Shown here: positions 44,673-55,259 of the stretch, one piece after another
How positions within the stretch are numbered: position 1 is the first letter of the stretch
How the letters are laid out: every line of letters starts with the position of its first letter
Assembly: GCA_902624045.1 (NCBI GenBank)
Contig: CACNVX010000002.1
Coordinates: 1-64,000, forward strand
Direction of reading: 5' to 3'
Source: an uncultured Pelagibacteraceae bacterium
Lineage (GTDB): Bacteria; Pseudomonadota; Alphaproteobacteria; Pelagibacterales; Pelagibacteraceae
Length of the DNA stretch: 64,000 nt
Made by a program: the position numbers and the translations under genes
Notes under the pieces: model-generated
Told to the model about the DNA's origin: nothing
The model's database searches: none
Seen by the model: the letters and a program-made list of their open reading frames with translations, nothing else

Positions 44673-45604
44673 TAATATTTAGAGGCTCTCTTTAATCTAT
44701 CGTTAATTGTTTTACCAAGACCTTTGTTTGGTATCATCTCAACTGCAATCTTTTTAAAACCGTCGTTTTTAATTTTTCTTAAAGTTGAATATAAATTCTT
44801 TGTAGCCTCCTCTATATTCTTCACTTTGGATAAATAATAATAGTTTTTTAGGTTTGATTTTCTTTTTTTTATTAATAAATAAGCTTCATCTTTTTTAGGT
44901 TTTTTAACATTAATTCTTAAGGGTATCCCAGGTGAGTAATGCAATGGAAATAAACCAGGTGATAATTTTTTTTTTGAGTTTGTATTAATTAGTAATTTTT
45001 TTTTTAAAACATTTTCAATTTTTTTTGTGTCAAGACCTCCATATCTTAAGAGTGATGGTTTCTCTAAAAGATTTAATATTGTGGACTCAACTCCAATTTT
45101 GCTTTTCCCACCATTTAAAATATATTTTATTTTTGAACCGAATTCCTCTTTTACATCAGAAGGTTTAACCGAACTTAATCTTGAAGATATGTTTGCGCTG
45201 GGTGCAGCTACTGGATAATCTAAAAGTTTTAATAAATTTCTAAACAATTTATGCTTAGGAAAACGTACAGCAATACTTTTTTTATTATTAGTTACATATT
45301 TTGATATTTTGGAGTTATTTTTTAATTTCAAAATATAAGTTATTGGACCTGGAGAGAATTTTTTGTAAAGTTTTATTAAATTATCGTTTATATCACAGTC
45401 CTTTTTAAGTCTTTGAATGCTATAATAATGGACAATAAGTGGATTGTTTAAAGGTCTTTTTTTAAGACTAAATATTTTCTTAACAGCACTATTCGAGTAT
45501 GCGTTTGCAGCCAGTCCATAAACAGTTTCTGTTGGTACTGCAACACAATGATTATTATCTAAATATTTTTTTGCTTTTTTGATATTTGATTGAATAGATT
45601 TCAT
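44672..45604 (-). CDS. tsaC: L-threonylcarbamoyladenylate synthase (Sua5 type)
   Basis: This enzyme makes threonylcarbamoyl-AMP for the t6A modification at position 37 of ANN-decoding tRNAs. The 310-residue protein has a YrdC domain (VAVPTETVYGLAANA near 22-36, FSLKKRPLNNPLIVH near 46-60, SANISSRLS near 142-150) and a C-terminal Sua5 domain that begins near LSPGLFPLHYSPGIPL. It is therefore the long Sua5 form rather than short TsaC. It is divergent from xseB with a 20 bp gap. Confidence 0.93.
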   Translation of the reverse strand: MKSIQSNIKKAKKYLDNNHCVAVPTETVYGLAANAYSNSAVKKIFSLKKRPLNNPLIVHYYSIQRLKKDCDINDNLIKLYKKFSPGPITYILKLKNNSKISKYVTNNKKSIAVRFPKHKLFRNLLKLLDYPVAAPSANISSRLSSVKPSDVKEEFGSKIKYILNGGKSKIGVESTILNLLEKPSLLRYGGLDTKKIENVLKKKLLINTNSKKKLSPGLFPLHYSPGIPLRINVKKPKKDEAYLLIKKRKSNLKNYYYLSKVKNIEEATKNLYSTLRKIKNDGFKKIAVEMIPNKGLGKTINDRLKRASKY

Positions 45605-45624
45605 GTATTAATAATTATTATTAT

Positions 45625-45873
45625 ATGAAAGATAAAATTTTACCACCTGATTATGATCAGTTCTCAGTTGAGGAACTTACAGAAAAAGCAAATAAGATTA
45701 TAGAGTCTTTAGAAAGTGAAAATGATTTAAACAATTCAGTTGAGAGTTATCAAGAACTTCTAAAACTAAACAATATTATCGAAAAGAAATTTCATAAAAA
45801 TTTTAAATCTATTAGTGAGGAGACAAATAAAAAAATTAGAGAAATAACTAAAAAAAATGAAAAAACAGCTTAA
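45625..45873 (+). CDS. xseB: Exodeoxyribonuclease VII small subunit
   Basis: The 82-residue protein is a two-helix, acidic and Leu/Asn-rich polypeptide with FSVEELTEKANKIIESLES near 14-32, the pattern of XseB. It would pair with XseA (not in the window) to degrade single-stranded DNA. The xseB-ispA-dxs order is widely conserved, which supports the call. It overlaps ispA by 17 bp. Confidence 0.85.
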   Translation: MKDKILPPDYDQFSVEELTEKANKIIESLESENDLNNSVESYQELLKLNNIIEKKFHKNFKSISEETNKKIREITKKNEKTA

Positions 45874-46729
45874 TAAAATTGCTGAGGATACTAATATATT
45901 TCTTAAAAAATATATTAATTCACAAAAATATTCACACTTAATGTCTCCCATGAAGTATGGTTTATTCCCAGGTGGGAAAAAAATTAGATCTAAAATCTTA
46001 ATTGACTTAGGATCATTATTTTCAATTGAGTATAAAACATTAATAATAATTGGGTCAGCTGTTGAGTGTATCCATGCTTATTCACTTATTCATGACGATC
46101 TTCCGTGCATGGACGACGATAATATAAGAAGAGGCAAACCTTCAACTCACATTAAATTTGGTGAGTCTACAGCAGTTCTAGCAGGAAATTCATTATTAAC
46201 TTTAGCATTTGAAATTTTATCTAATCCCAAATTAAAATTAAACGAAAGGATTAAAATAAATTTAATCAAAAAATTATCAGAATGCTCAGGTCATTTAGGA
46301 ATAGCTGGAGGGCAATATTTAGATTTAAGCTATGAGAGAAAGAAAATATCAAAAAATAAAATATTAGAAATGGAAATAAAGAAAACTGGAATGTTATTTA
46401 GTTTTTGTTGTGCGGCTCCAGCAATAATTAAGAAAAAATCAATTCAAGAAATTAAATTTTTTGAGAATATTGGATCAAAAATTGGTCTTTTGTTCCAAAT
46501 AGCTGATGATTTAATTGATTTGAAAAGTAATTCTAAGGAAGCTGGAAAAAAAACAGGAAAAGATCAAAAAAAAGGTAAGGCAACACTTATAAATTTAATA
46601 GGCTATGATGACTCACTTAAGTATTGTGATAAGATAATAAAAGAAATTAATAAGAATTTAAGAAAATATGGTTCAAGATCTGAAAAAATTAATGAAACTT
46701 TAAATTATATATTGAACAGAAAAAAATGA
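45857..46729 (+). CDS. ispA: Farnesyl/geranylgeranyl diphosphate synthase
   Basis: The 290-residue prenyltransferase has the first Asp-rich motif DDLPCMDDD near residues 80-88 and the second, FQIADDLID, near 213-221. The short spacer and CxxxD form of the first motif is typical of bacterial FPP synthases (IspA). It elongates the DMAPP/IPP supplied by the Dxs-initiated MEP pathway encoded next door. It overlaps xseB upstream and dxs downstream (ATGA). Confidence 0.93.
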   Translation: MKKQLNKIAEDTNIFLKKYINSQKYSHLMSPMKYGLFPGGKKIRSKILIDLGSLFSIEYKTLIIIGSAVECIHAYSLIHDDLPCMDDDNIRRGKPSTHIKFGESTAVLAGNSLLTLAFEILSNPKLKLNERIKINLIKKLSECSGHLGIAGGQYLDLSYERKKISKNKILEMEIKKTGMLFSFCCAAPAIIKKKSIQEIKFFENIGSKIGLLFQIADDLIDLKSNSKEAGKKTGKDQKKGKATLINLIGYDDSLKYCDKIIKEINKNLRKYGSRSEKINETLNYILNRKK

Positions 46730-48642
46730 AAAAAAATTATCAATTTTTAAATAATATAAACTTTCCATCTGATTTAAGAAAAGTTTCTGAAGATAATTTA
46801 CAAAAAGTAGCAGATGAGTTGAGGGAGGAAATGATAAGTGCTGTTTCAGAAACAGGAGGTCACCTTGGTGCTGGTTTGGGAGTGGTTGAATTGACAGTCG
46901 CGCTTCATTATGTTTTTGATACACCAAATGATAAATTAATATGGGATGTTGGTCATCAATCTTATCCACATAAAATTTTAACTGGTAGAAAAGATAAGAT
47001 TAGAACTTTACGACAGGGTAACGGTTTATCAGGTTTTACAAAAAGATCTGAAAGTGAGTATGACCCATTTGGAGCAGCCCATAGTTCAACATCTATTTCA
47101 TCAGCATTAGGAATTGCTGAGGCAAATAAATTAGAAAATAAGTCTTCCAATGTAATAGCTGTAATAGGAGATGGAGCAATTAGTGCAGGTATGGCTTATG
47201 AGGCTATGAATAATGCTGGAGCATCAAAGACAAAAATGATTGTTATTTTAAATGATAACGACATGTCAATTGCAAAACCAGTTGGAGCAATGAGAACTTA
47301 CTTAGCAAAATTATTTACGGGTAAAATATATTTTAGTCTTAGAGAAACTTTAAAATTAATTACATCTGCATTTTCAAAAAGATTTAGCGCCAAAGCAGGA
47401 AAAGCAGAGGATTTTTTCCGTTCAGCAGTTACTGGAGGTACATTGTTTAGTTCACTTGGTTTTTATTATGCAGGTCCTATTGATGGTCATGATTTATCGA
47501 GCCTTGTTCCAATTTTAAAAAATGCAAAAGAATCAAGACATGAGGGTCCTATAATGATTCATATCAAAACTCAAAAAGGAAAAGGTTATTCTTATGCAGA
47601 AAAAGCAAATGATCATTATCATGGAGTGTCAAAATTTAATGTTGAGACTGGTGAACAGTTAAAGAGCAAATCAAATCTTCCAGCTTATACAAAAGTATTT
47701 GCAAACACGTTAGTTAAACATGCTAAAAAAGATAGCAAAATAGTAGGAATAACAGCAGCGATGCCAGGAGGGACAGGCATGGATATTTTTGGCAAGGAGT
47801 TTCCAAATAGAATGTTTGACGTAGGAATTGCAGAACAACATGCTGTAACTTTTGCAGCCGGTCTAGCAACCGAAGGATACAAACCATATGCTGCAATTTA
47901 TTCTACATTTTTACAGAGAGCATATGATCAAGTTGTCCACGATGTTGCCATCCAAAGTTTACCAGTTAGATTTGCGATAGATAGAGCAGGATTAGTTGGT
48001 GCTGATGGATCAACACATGCTGGCTCATTTGATATAACTTACTTATCAACTTTACCTAACTTTGTTGTAATGGCAGCAAGTGATGAAGCTGAACTGGTTA
48101 AAATGATCAATACTTCAGTAGATATAAATGACAGACCTTCCGCAATTAGATATCCAAGAGGAACAGGGGTTGGTGTTGACCTTCCATCAATAGATGAAAA
48201 AATTGAAATTGGTAAAGGAAGAATTGTTCAACAAGGAACACAGGTTTGCATTTTAAACCTTGGTACAAGACTTGAGGAGTGTAAGTTAGCTGTAGAGGAA
48301 TTAAAAGCAAAAGGAGTTTCAACAACTTTGATAGACGCTAGATTTGCTAAGCCTTTAGACGAAGAGCTTATACTAAAATCTGCTAAGGAACATGAGCTTA
48401 TGATAACTATTGAAGAAGGATCAATTGGTGGTTTCGGTTCTCATGTTAAAAATTTATTAGCTGAAAGAGGAATATTTGATAAAGGTTTAAAATTTAGATC
48501 AATGACTTTACCGGATGAATTCATTGAACAAAATGATCCAAAAAAAATGTATGATAAAGCTGGTTTAAACAGTTCTCAAATTTCTAAGAAAATTACTGAT
48601 GTTTTGTTTCAAAAGGAGACAATAAGAGTTGTAAAAAATTAA
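46726..48642 (+). CDS. dxs: 1-deoxy-D-xylulose-5-phosphate synthase
   Basis: Dxs condenses pyruvate and glyceraldehyde-3-phosphate to start the MEP isoprenoid pathway. The 638-residue protein has the TPP motif [18 protein letters not shown] near 149-166, [13 protein letters not shown] near 79-91, and the transketolase-like [15 protein letters not shown] near 420-434. The length is standard. It ends the xseB-ispA-dxs operon, converging on aroC with a 6 bp gap. GC is visibly higher than in the sugar island, as for most core genes here. Confidence 0.97.
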   Translation: MKKNYQFLNNINFPSDLRKVSEDNLQKVADELREEMISAVSETGGHLGAGLGVVELTVALHYVFDTPNDKLIWDVGHQSYPHKILTGRKDKIRTLRQGNGLSGFTKRSESEYDPFGAAHSSTSISSALGIAEANKLENKSSNVIAVIGDGAISAGMAYEAMNNAGASKTKMIVILNDNDMSIAKPVGAMRTYLAKLFTGKIYFSLRETLKLITSAFSKRFSAKAGKAEDFFRSAVTGGTLFSSLGFYYAGPIDGHDLSSLVPILKNAKESRHEGPIMIHIKTQKGKGYSYAEKANDHYHGVSKFNVETGEQLKSKSNLPAYTKVFANTLVKHAKKDSKIVGITAAMPGGTGMDIFGKEFPNRMFDVGIAEQHAVTFAAGLATEGYKPYAAIYSTFLQRAYDQVVHDVAIQSLPVRFAIDRAGLVGADGSTHAGSFDITYLSTLPNFVVMAASDEAELVKMINTSVDINDRPSAIRYPRGTGVGVDLPSIDEKIEIGKGRIVQQGTQVCILNLGTRLEECKLAVEELKAKGVSTTLIDARFAKPLDEELILKSAKEHELMITIEEGSIGGFGSHVKNLLAERGIFDKGLKFRSMTLPDEFIEQNDPKKMYDKAGLNSSQISKKITDVLFQKETIRVVKN

Positions 48643-48648
48643 TTTAAG

Positions 48649-49731
48649 CTAACTACATTGGGCTTTATTCATTAAGTAGTGGTCAAGTAAAACACAGTTC
48701 ATCATCGCTTCACCAATTGGTACAGCTCTAATTCCTACACAAGGATCATGTCTACCTTTAACAGATATTGAGGTATTTTTCCCAAATTTATTTACAGTTT
48801 TTCTACTAGTTAAAATTGACGATGTTGGTTTGACAGCAAAAGATGCAATAATTTCTTGGCCCGTAGAAATTCCACCAAGAATTCCACCTGCTTTATTTGA
48901 ATTAAATTTTAATTTATTTCCTTTTGAAGAAATTTCATCTGAATTTTGTTCTCCGCTTAATTGTGCTGAGTACATTCCTGCACCAACATTTACACCTTTA
49001 ACAGCATTAATACTCATTAGACCTGAAGCTATGTCAGTATCCAATTTTGAATAAATTGGAGCACCTAAACCAACTGGGATACCTCTTGCTCTTATTTCAA
49101 TCACTGCTCCACATGAGGATCCTGACTTTCTAACACCAAGCAAATATTTTTCCCATAATTTAATCATTGATTTATCTGGACAAAAAAATGGATTTTTTGA
49201 AATTACTTTATCATTCCATTGATTTGTATCACATCCAAGAATTCCTAACTGAGTTACTGCCCCAATTACTTTAAATTTTTTACCTAATTTTTTTTGAAGT
49301 ACAACTTTTGCTACTGCACCGGCCGCAACTCGTGCTGCAGTTTCTCTAGCAGAGGATCTGCCACCACCTCTATAGTCTCTAATTCCATATTTTTTAAAAT
49401 AAGTAAAATCCGCATGACCTGGTCTGAACTTATCTTTAATGTTACTATAATCTTTGGATCTCATATCTTTGTTGTAGATTATGAGAGAAATAGGCGTTCC
49501 TGTAGTTTTACCCTCAAATACTCCTGATAGTATTTGAACTTTATCATCCTCTTTTCTCTGAGTTGTAAATTTAGATTGTCCTGGTTTTCTTTTGTCCAAT
49601 TCTATTTGAATATCTTGTTCTTTAAGATTTATGTTTGGAGGACAACCATCAACAATACAACCAATTGCGGGTCCATGAGACTCTCCCCAAGTTGTGAAAC
49701 GAAATAGCTTTCCAAAAGTATTAAATGACAT
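48649..49731 (-). CDS. aroC: Chorismate synthase
   Basis: AroC forms chorismate, the last common step of aromatic amino acid synthesis, using reduced FMN. The 360-residue protein has the family signatures [17 protein letters not shown] near 16-32, the [19 protein letters not shown] segment near 121-139, and [17 protein letters not shown] near the end. It is divergent from pdxH with a 33 bp gap and its 3' end meets dxs. Confidence 0.97.
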   Translation of the reverse strand: MSFNTFGKLFRFTTWGESHGPAIGCIVDGCPPNINLKEQDIQIELDKRKPGQSKFTTQRKEDDKVQILSGVFEGKTTGTPISLIIYNKDMRSKDYSNIKDKFRPGHADFTYFKKYGIRDYRGGGRSSARETAARVAAGAVAKVVLQKKLGKKFKVIGAVTQLGILGCDTNQWNDKVISKNPFFCPDKSMIKLWEKYLLGVRKSGSSCGAVIEIRARGIPVGLGAPIYSKLDTDIASGLMSINAVKGVNVGAGMYSAQLSGEQNSDEISSKGNKLKFNSNKAGGILGGISTGQEIIASFAVKPTSSILTSRKTVNKFGKNTSISVKGRHDPCVGIRAVPIGEAMMNCVLLDHYLMNKAQCS

Positions 49732-49764
49732 TATTTATATTATATAGATTATTTTGTTTAAATT

Positions 49765-50391
49765 ATGAATCAAAAAAACTCTTTAGGTCTTAATAGTTGC
49801 TTTCTTGATATAGATGATCCAATTCATTTATTTCATGAATGGATGGAGGAAGCAAAGAAAACTGAGCCAAATGATCCAAACGCTGTTGCTTTGGCCACAT
49901 CAGATAAAAACAACATTCCTTCAGTTAGAATGGTTTTACTTAAAGATTTCAACAAAGATGGATTTGTATTTTATACAAATTTAAATAGTCAAAAGGGAAA
50001 TGAATTAAAAGAAAATCCGTATGTTGCGATGTGTTTCCATTGGAAAAGTCTTTTGAGACAAATTAGAATTAATGGAAAGGTTAAATTAGTTTCTGATCAG
50101 GTTGCAGACAAATATTATTCATCTAGAGCGTATGAAAGTCGAATAGGAGCATGGGCTTCTAAACAAAGTGAAGAATTAAATTCGCGAGAACAATTGTTAA
50201 AATCTATACAAGATTACAAAAAAAAATATAGCAACAAATCAGATGTACCAAGACCAAGTCACTGGTCTGGATGGATTTTATCTCCAGATAGTATTGAATT
50301 TTGGCTAGATGGTGAGAATAGAATTCACGAGAGATTAAAATATAAGAAAAATGACTCCGGGAAGTGGATAAAGTCTTTATTAAGTCCTTAA
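49765..50391 (+). CDS. pdxH: Pyridoxamine 5'-phosphate oxidase
   Basis: PdxH oxidises pyridoxine or pyridoxamine phosphate to the active cofactor PLP with FMN. The 208-residue protein has the FMN-binding RMVLLKDF near 53-60, FYTNLNSQKGNEL near 68-80, and the C-terminal PRPSHWSGWILSPDSIEFW plus RIHERLKY, all typical of the family. It overlaps the end of the convergent prenyl synthase gene by 4 bp. Confidence 0.95.
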   Translation: MNQKNSLGLNSCFLDIDDPIHLFHEWMEEAKKTEPNDPNAVALATSDKNNIPSVRMVLLKDFNKDGFVFYTNLNSQKGNELKENPYVAMCFHWKSLLRQIRINGKVKLVSDQVADKYYSSRAYESRIGAWASKQSEELNSREQLLKSIQDYKKKYSNKSDVPRPSHWSGWILSPDSIEFWLDGENRIHERLKYKKNDSGKWIKSLLSP

Positions 50392-51401
50392 AAATTTCTT
50401 GATAAACTAAATGATGTTAATCTTTTAAGAATATTTTTTTCTTCAGAGTCTTTAAATACACTTAGAGAATTTGAGGCTAAATTTATATAGTGCTGTGCTT
50501 TTTGATAGCATTCCTGAATTATTTTATGCTTATTTATAAGAGCAATAATTTCATTAAAGTCATCTTTTGTTCTTAACTCTTTTTTAAACATATTTGATAA
50601 AATTTTCTTTTCATCATTTCCTAATTTTTGAAAAAGTAAAATTATTGGTAAGGTAATTTTTCCTTCAAAAAAATCTTGACCAATTTTTTTACCAAATAGT
50701 TTGAGCTCAGCATTATAGTCTAATGTGTCGTCTGCTATTTGAAAAGTTAATCCCAAGTTTCTTCCATAAAATTCTAAAGCATCTTTTTCTTTATTTTCTA
50801 CATCAGATAAAATTGCACCAACTTTAGTTGCTGCTGCAAATAACTCAGCAGTTTTAGCTGAGATGATTTTTAAATATGTTTCTTCCAGCATATCAACTTC
50901 ACCTTTGTGTTGAAGTTGTAGAACTTCTCCTTGAGCAATTTTAGATGAAGTGGACGATAATAATTTTAAAACTTCTAGGTTTCCATCTTCTACCATCATT
51001 TCAAAACATCTACTTAACAGATAATCTCCTATTAAAACTGACGAATGATTATCCCAAACTTTGTTTAAAGTTTCTTTCCCTCTTCTAACAGTGCCTTCAT
51101 CAATTACATCATCATGCATCAACGTTGCGCTGTGAATTAATTCAACACACGCAGCTAAATTTATATCTCTAGAGCCTTTAGAGTAACCGCATAATTTTGC
51201 ACTACCCAATGTTAGTAAAGCTCTTAGTCTTTTTCCTCCAGTTTCTATATGATAATCTGTCATTTTTTGAACCAGCTGTACGTCACTAGATAATTTTGAT
51301 TTTATTTTTTCTTCGGTTAAAACCAGTTTTTCTTCAACCGAGTCTTTAAGCTGAAAATATGAATCATTTATCTGATTTTTAAGCTGTACAACTGTTCCCA
51401 T
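50388..51401 (-). CDS. ispB: Long-chain all-trans polyprenyl diphosphate synthase
   Basis: The 337-residue protein has the first Asp-rich motif MHDDVIDEG near 92-100 without the two-residue insert of FPP synthases, and the second, FQIADDTLDY, near 219-228. This pattern marks long-chain (octa- to decaprenyl) synthases that provide the ubiquinone side chain. It uses the FPP made by IspA in this window. It is divergent from the S49 peptidase gene across a 114 bp gap. Confidence 0.92.
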   Translation of the reverse strand: MGTVVQLKNQINDSYFQLKDSVEEKLVLTEEKIKSKLSSDVQLVQKMTDYHIETGGKRLRALLTLGSAKLCGYSKGSRDINLAACVELIHSATLMHDDVIDEGTVRRGKETLNKVWDNHSSVLIGDYLLSRCFEMMVEDGNLEVLKLLSSTSSKIAQGEVLQLQHKGEVDMLEETYLKIISAKTAELFAAATKVGAILSDVENKEKDALEFYGRNLGLTFQIADDTLDYNAELKLFGKKIGQDFFEGKITLPIILLFQKLGNDEKKILSNMFKKELRTKDDFNEIIALINKHKIIQECYQKAQHYINLASNSLSVFKDSEEKNILKRLTSFSLSRNF

Positions 51402-51447
51402 AACATTTTCAAATTAGTATAATTTGTGTATATATATTACTTATCAA

Positions 51448-51475
51448 TTGACGCACCAGTTTCTTCAATTATAAG
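51448..51475 (+). promoter_or_regulatory. Sigma-70-type promoter for the S49 peptidase operon
   Basis: TTGACG (51448-51453) and TATAAG (51470-51475) are separated by 16 bp in the gap between two divergent genes. Each hexamer has one mismatch from consensus. Transcription would start near 51482, giving a leader of about 34 nt before the ATG at 51516. It may drive the S49 peptidase, glyQ, glyS and ppdK together, as these are contiguous. Confidence 0.55.
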
Positions 51476-51515
51476 TAGTCTTTATATTCAATAAATAATT
51501 CTATAAGACTTAGCT

Positions 51516-52322
51516 ATGTTCTCTTTTTTTAAAAAGAAAAAAATTGTTGCTCACTTAAAATTAAGCGGGGTTATTGGTAATGCAGGAAAATTTAAACAAG
51601 GTATTGATTTTGCAGGTCAAGAAGAACAAATTAAAAAGGCTTTTTCTCTGAAAAAAGCGGCATGTGTAGCTATATCAATCAATTCTCCAGGAGGATCACC
51701 AGTTCAATCTCATTTAATTTATAGTTTTATTAGACAACAAGCAAAAAAACACAAAAAAAAAGTTATTGTATTCGCAGAAGATGTAGCAGCCTCTGGAGGT
51801 TATTTGATTTCTTGTGCTGGTGACGAAATTTATGCAAATTCAAGTTCAATAATTGGATCTATAGGAGTGATATACTCTTCTTTTGGATTTACTGAGTTGA
51901 TAAAAAAAATTGGGGTTGAAAGAAGAGTTCATACTGCCGGTAAAAACAAAAGCACACTTGATCCATTTTTAGAGGAAAAAAACGAGGATATTGAAAGATT
52001 AAAAAATATTCAATTGGATCTTCATAAAGACTTTATAGATGTTGTTGAAAAAAGCAGAGGATCAAAATTAAACAAATCTGATGTTGAACTTTTTTCTGGC
52101 GAGTTTTGGTCAGGTAGTAAAGCAAAAAATTTAGGATTGATTGACGGAATTGGTAACGCACATGAAATATTAAAAGATAAATTTGGCGAAGATGTAATTA
52201 TAAAAAAATTTGAAAAATCAAAAGGATGGTTAAGTCAAAAACTTTCTTCATCCAGCAATCAAGTAGATCGAATAGCAAGTATTTTAGATGAAAGATCAAT
52301 TTGGCAAAGATATGGTTTCTAA
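51516..52322 (+). CDS. S49 family serine peptidase (SppA/SohB-like)
   Basis: The 268-residue protein is a single SppA-type domain. It has [15 protein letters not shown] near 50-64, the nucleophile region [21 protein letters not shown] (Ser near residue 95), and [12 protein letters not shown] with the conserved glycines. A catalytic Lys is expected further on in the [15 protein letters not shown] segment. No clear membrane helix is present at the N-terminus, which is only a Lys-rich stretch, so it may be a peripheral or cytosolic peptidase. Short S49 members degrade signal-peptide remnants. It overlaps glyQ. Confidence 0.88.
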   Translation: MFSFFKKKKIVAHLKLSGVIGNAGKFKQGIDFAGQEEQIKKAFSLKKAACVAISINSPGGSPVQSHLIYSFIRQQAKKHKKKVIVFAEDVAASGGYLISCAGDEIYANSSSIIGSIGVIYSSFGFTELIKKIGVERRVHTAGKNKSTLDPFLEEKNEDIERLKNIQLDLHKDFIDVVEKSRGSKLNKSDVELFSGEFWSGSKAKNLGLIDGIGNAHEILKDKFGEDVIIKKFEKSKGWLSQKLSSSSNQVDRIASILDERSIWQRYGF

Positions 52323-53193
52323 AGCAAAAAAAGAAAAAAAAAAAATTCAAACTTTCCAAGATACAATTTTAAATCTTCAGAAATTTTGGAGTAAAAAAGG
52401 ATGCATTATTCTTCAGCCTTATGATATGGAAGTTGGTGCAGGAACTTTTCATCCAGCTACTACCCTAAGATCGCTTGGAACCAAGCCATGGAAAGCAGCT
52501 TACGTACAGCCATCAAGAAGACCTACAGATGGAAGATATGGTGATAATCCAAACAGGTTGCAACACTATTATCAATTTCAAGTTTTAATTAAACCTTCCC
52601 CTGAAAATATAAAAAAACTTTATTTAAATAGTTTATCTACTATAGGAATAGATCATAATGATCATGATATAAGGTTTGTTGAAGATGATTGGGAAAGTCC
52701 AACATTAGGTGCTGCAGGATTAGGATGGGAAGTATGGTGTGATGGAATGGAAATTACTCAATTCACCTATTTTCAACAAATGGCTGGATTTGATTGTAAA
52801 CCTGTATCAGTTGAAATCACTTATGGTTTAGAAAGAATTTGTATGTTCACTCAAAAAGAAAAAAACGTTTATAATTTATTATGGAATGATGAAGGTGTAA
52901 AATATCACGAAGTATTTCATCAAGCTGAAAAAGAATTTTCAGCATACAATTTTGAACACGCGAATGTAGAAACACTTTTGAAAATGTTTGAAATGCATGA
53001 GTCCGAAGCAAAAGATTTGGTAGAAAAAAAAATTTCTTTACCAGCATATGATCAATGTTTAAAAGCTAGTCATGTGTTTAATATTTTAGATGCAAGAGGT
53101 GCAATCAGTGTCGCACAAAGAGCAGGTTATATTGCTAGAATAAGAGATATTACAAAATCTACAGCAGGCGTTTGGTTAGATAGTCAAAAATAA
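52312..53193 (+). CDS. glyQ: Glycyl-tRNA synthetase alpha subunit
   Basis: GlyQ is the catalytic alpha subunit of the tetrameric glycyl-tRNA synthetase. It contains the family segment [22 protein letters not shown] soon after the start and [28 protein letters not shown]. The ORF track starts at 52288; I prefer the ATG at 52312 (293 residues), since family members begin shortly before the FQDxIL helix and this reduces overlap with the peptidase gene to 11 bp. Neither start has a clear Shine-Dalgarno. An A12 run (52334-52345) lies near the start. The stop overlaps glyS (TAATG). Confidence 0.95.
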   Translation: MVSKAKKEKKKIQTFQDTILNLQKFWSKKGCIILQPYDMEVGAGTFHPATTLRSLGTKPWKAAYVQPSRRPTDGRYGDNPNRLQHYYQFQVLIKPSPENIKKLYLNSLSTIGIDHNDHDIRFVEDDWESPTLGAAGLGWEVWCDGMEITQFTYFQQMAGFDCKPVSVEITYGLERICMFTQKEKNVYNLLWNDEGVKYHEVFHQAEKEFSAYNFEHANVETLLKMFEMHESEAKDLVEKKISLPAYDQCLKASHVFNILDARGAISVAQRAGYIARIRDITKSTAGVWLDSQK

Positions 53194-55259
53194 TGTCAGA
53201 GTTATTTTTAGAATTATTTAGTGAAGAAATACCTTCAAATCTTCAACAAAGTTTAAGGGAAGATTTACTTAAAAGTTTTAATGATTTTTTTTTAGAAAAA
53301 TCAATTTTATTTAAAAAAAGCTCATCATACTCAACACCAAACAGACTAGTGGTATTATTTGAAGGTGTTCAAAAAAATATTGTACTAAAATCTAAGGAGA
53401 TTAAAGGTCCAAATATCAATTCAGCAGATATAGCATTAGACGGGTTTGTTAGGTCAAATAACATATTAAAAAAGGATCTCTACCAAAAGAAAACCGATAA
53501 AGGAGAATTTTATTTTTTCAAGACAAAGTCAAAAAAATTGCAGACACATGAATTGCTAGAAGAATTTATACCAATATTATTAAGTAAAATTCAATGGAAA
53601 AAATCAATGTATTGGGGAACTTTTGACCTAAATTGGGGGAGACCGTTAAAATCAATTCTAGCTGTATTTGATAAAAAAAAGTTAAATTTTAATTTTCATC
53701 ACCTGACATCTTCTAACTCAACTTTTATTGATAAAGAATTTGAGGAAAATAAAAAGTCTTTTTTAGAATTTAAAAATTATAAAAGTTTTTTTAGAAAAAT
53801 GGATATTATCGTTGATCACAATGAAAGAAAAAAGTTAATAGAAAAAAAATTCAACAACATATTAAAAAATAAAAATATTAAGATTCAACATAATCCTAGA
53901 TTACTTAACGAGGTTGTAGATTTAACAGATCAACCAAATATCCTTCTTTGCGAATTTGATAAGAAATTTCTAAATATTCCAAAAGAAATATTAATCATTA
54001 CCATGCAATACCATCAAAAATATTTTCCTATATTTGATAATAAAGAAAATATTACCAATGAGTTTTTAGTGGTTGCAAACAAAAAAGATAAAAAGGGATT
54101 AATTAAATTAGGAAATGAAAGAGTAGTTGAAGCAAGATTAAGTGATGCAGAATTTTTTTGGAAAAAAGATAAATCTCAAAATATGGTCAAAAAAGTTACT
54201 GAATTAAAATCAATGAATTATTTTAAAGGATTAGGAAGTTATTTCGATAAAGCCCAAAGAATGAGAAAATTGGGTGGAATGATATCTGATGAACTTTTAA
54301 TTAGTAAAGAAAAAGTTGAATTGTCAGCATCAGTTTGTAAAGTTGATTTATTATCGGAACTAGTGGGTGAATTTCCAGAACTCCAAGGTGTAATGGGGGG
54401 TTATTTTGCTAACGCACAAGGTTTTGATAAAGATTTAGCTTTAGCAATAAGTGAGCAATATTTACCTACAGGTTCAGGTTCAAGAGTTCCAAAAAAACCA
54501 TTTAGCATAGCCCTTTCTTTGGCAGATAAGATAGATACTTTAGTTGGTTTTTTTGGTTTAAATCAAAAGCCAACAAGTTCTAAAGATCCGTATGCTCTAA
54601 GAAGATTAGCTTTGGGGGTAATAAGAATAATAGTTGAAAATAAAAAAGATTTTAAAATAAAAGATCTAATTAATTATTCTTCAAACCTGTATTTAGATCA
54701 AGGTTTTGAAATTGATCACCAATCTTTACAAAATGAATTATCAGATTTTTTAATGGATAGATTAAAATACCACATGAAGGAGGAAAATATTAGAAATGAT
54801 ATAATTCAAGCATCAACCAGCTCTTTTAATTTAGATCAATCTGTTATTATTTTTAATAAAGCTAAACATTTAAATAAAATTATTAACAAACCAGATGGGT
54901 TAGATATTATTGCAAGCTATAAAAGAGCCTCAAACATTTTAGACAGTGAATTAAAAAATGATAAAATAGAATTATCAAATACAACTGACCCTGGTATTTT
55001 TAAAACTGAGTTAGAAAAAAACTTATTTAAAAAAATTAGTGAATTAAGGAAATATTTTTCAGATATTAATAAAGATGAAAATTATGTTCAAACATTGGAC
55101 AATCTGGCTAGTGTTAAAAGAGAGGTTTTTGACTTTTTTGACAATGTAATTGTTAACGAAGATGATCAGGTCATAAAGAAGAATAGGCTGGAACTAATCC
55201 AAATGATGTGTAAAACGTTCAACAATTATGTTAATTTTTCTCTAATCGACTCCCATTAA
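53193..55259 (+). CDS. glyS: Glycyl-tRNA synthetase beta subunit
   Basis: The 688-residue protein starts [18 protein letters not shown], the conserved GlyS N-terminus (LLxELxxEEIP), and has the MQYHQKYFP and EARLSDAEFFWKKD motifs in the HD-like core, then LADKIDTLVGFF, KDPYALRR and a C-terminal anticodon-binding domain. It binds tRNA-Gly and completes the alpha2beta2 enzyme. It overlaps both neighbours by one base. Confidence 0.96.
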   Translation: MSELFLELFSEEIPSNLQQSLREDLLKSFNDFFLEKSILFKKSSSYSTPNRLVVLFEGVQKNIVLKSKEIKGPNINSADIALDGFVRSNNILKKDLYQKKTDKGEFYFFKTKSKKLQTHELLEEFIPILLSKIQWKKSMYWGTFDLNWGRPLKSILAVFDKKKLNFNFHHLTSSNSTFIDKEFEENKKSFLEFKNYKSFFRKMDIIVDHNERKKLIEKKFNNILKNKNIKIQHNPRLLNEVVDLTDQPNILLCEFDKKFLNIPKEILIITMQYHQKYFPIFDNKENITNEFLVVANKKDKKGLIKLGNERVVEARLSDAEFFWKKDKSQNMVKKVTELKSMNYFKGLGSYFDKAQRMRKLGGMISDELLISKEKVELSASVCKVDLLSELVGEFPELQGVMGGYFANAQGFDKDLALAISEQYLPTGSGSRVPKKPFSIALSLADKIDTLVGFFGLNQKPTSSKDPYALRRLALGVIRIIVENKKDFKIKDLINYSSNLYLDQGFEIDHQSLQNELSDFLMDRLKYHMKEENIRNDIIQASTSSFNLDQSVIIFNKAKHLNKIINKPDGLDIIASYKRASNILDSELKNDKIELSNTTDPGIFKTELEKNLFKKISELRKYFSDINKDENYVQTLDNLASVKREVFDFFDNVIVNEDDQVIKKNRLELIQMMCKTFNNYVNFSLIDSH

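Noticed and set aside
51402-51447. Sigma-70 promoter for the long-chain prenyl synthase gene on the minus strand
   Set aside because: A TATACT is present, but the only TTGATA upstream is 20 bp away, which is too far for a confident call.
52334-52345. A12 run in glyQ as a phase-variation tract
   Set aside because: glyQ is essential, and several A11-A12 runs occur in core genes, so base composition explains it.
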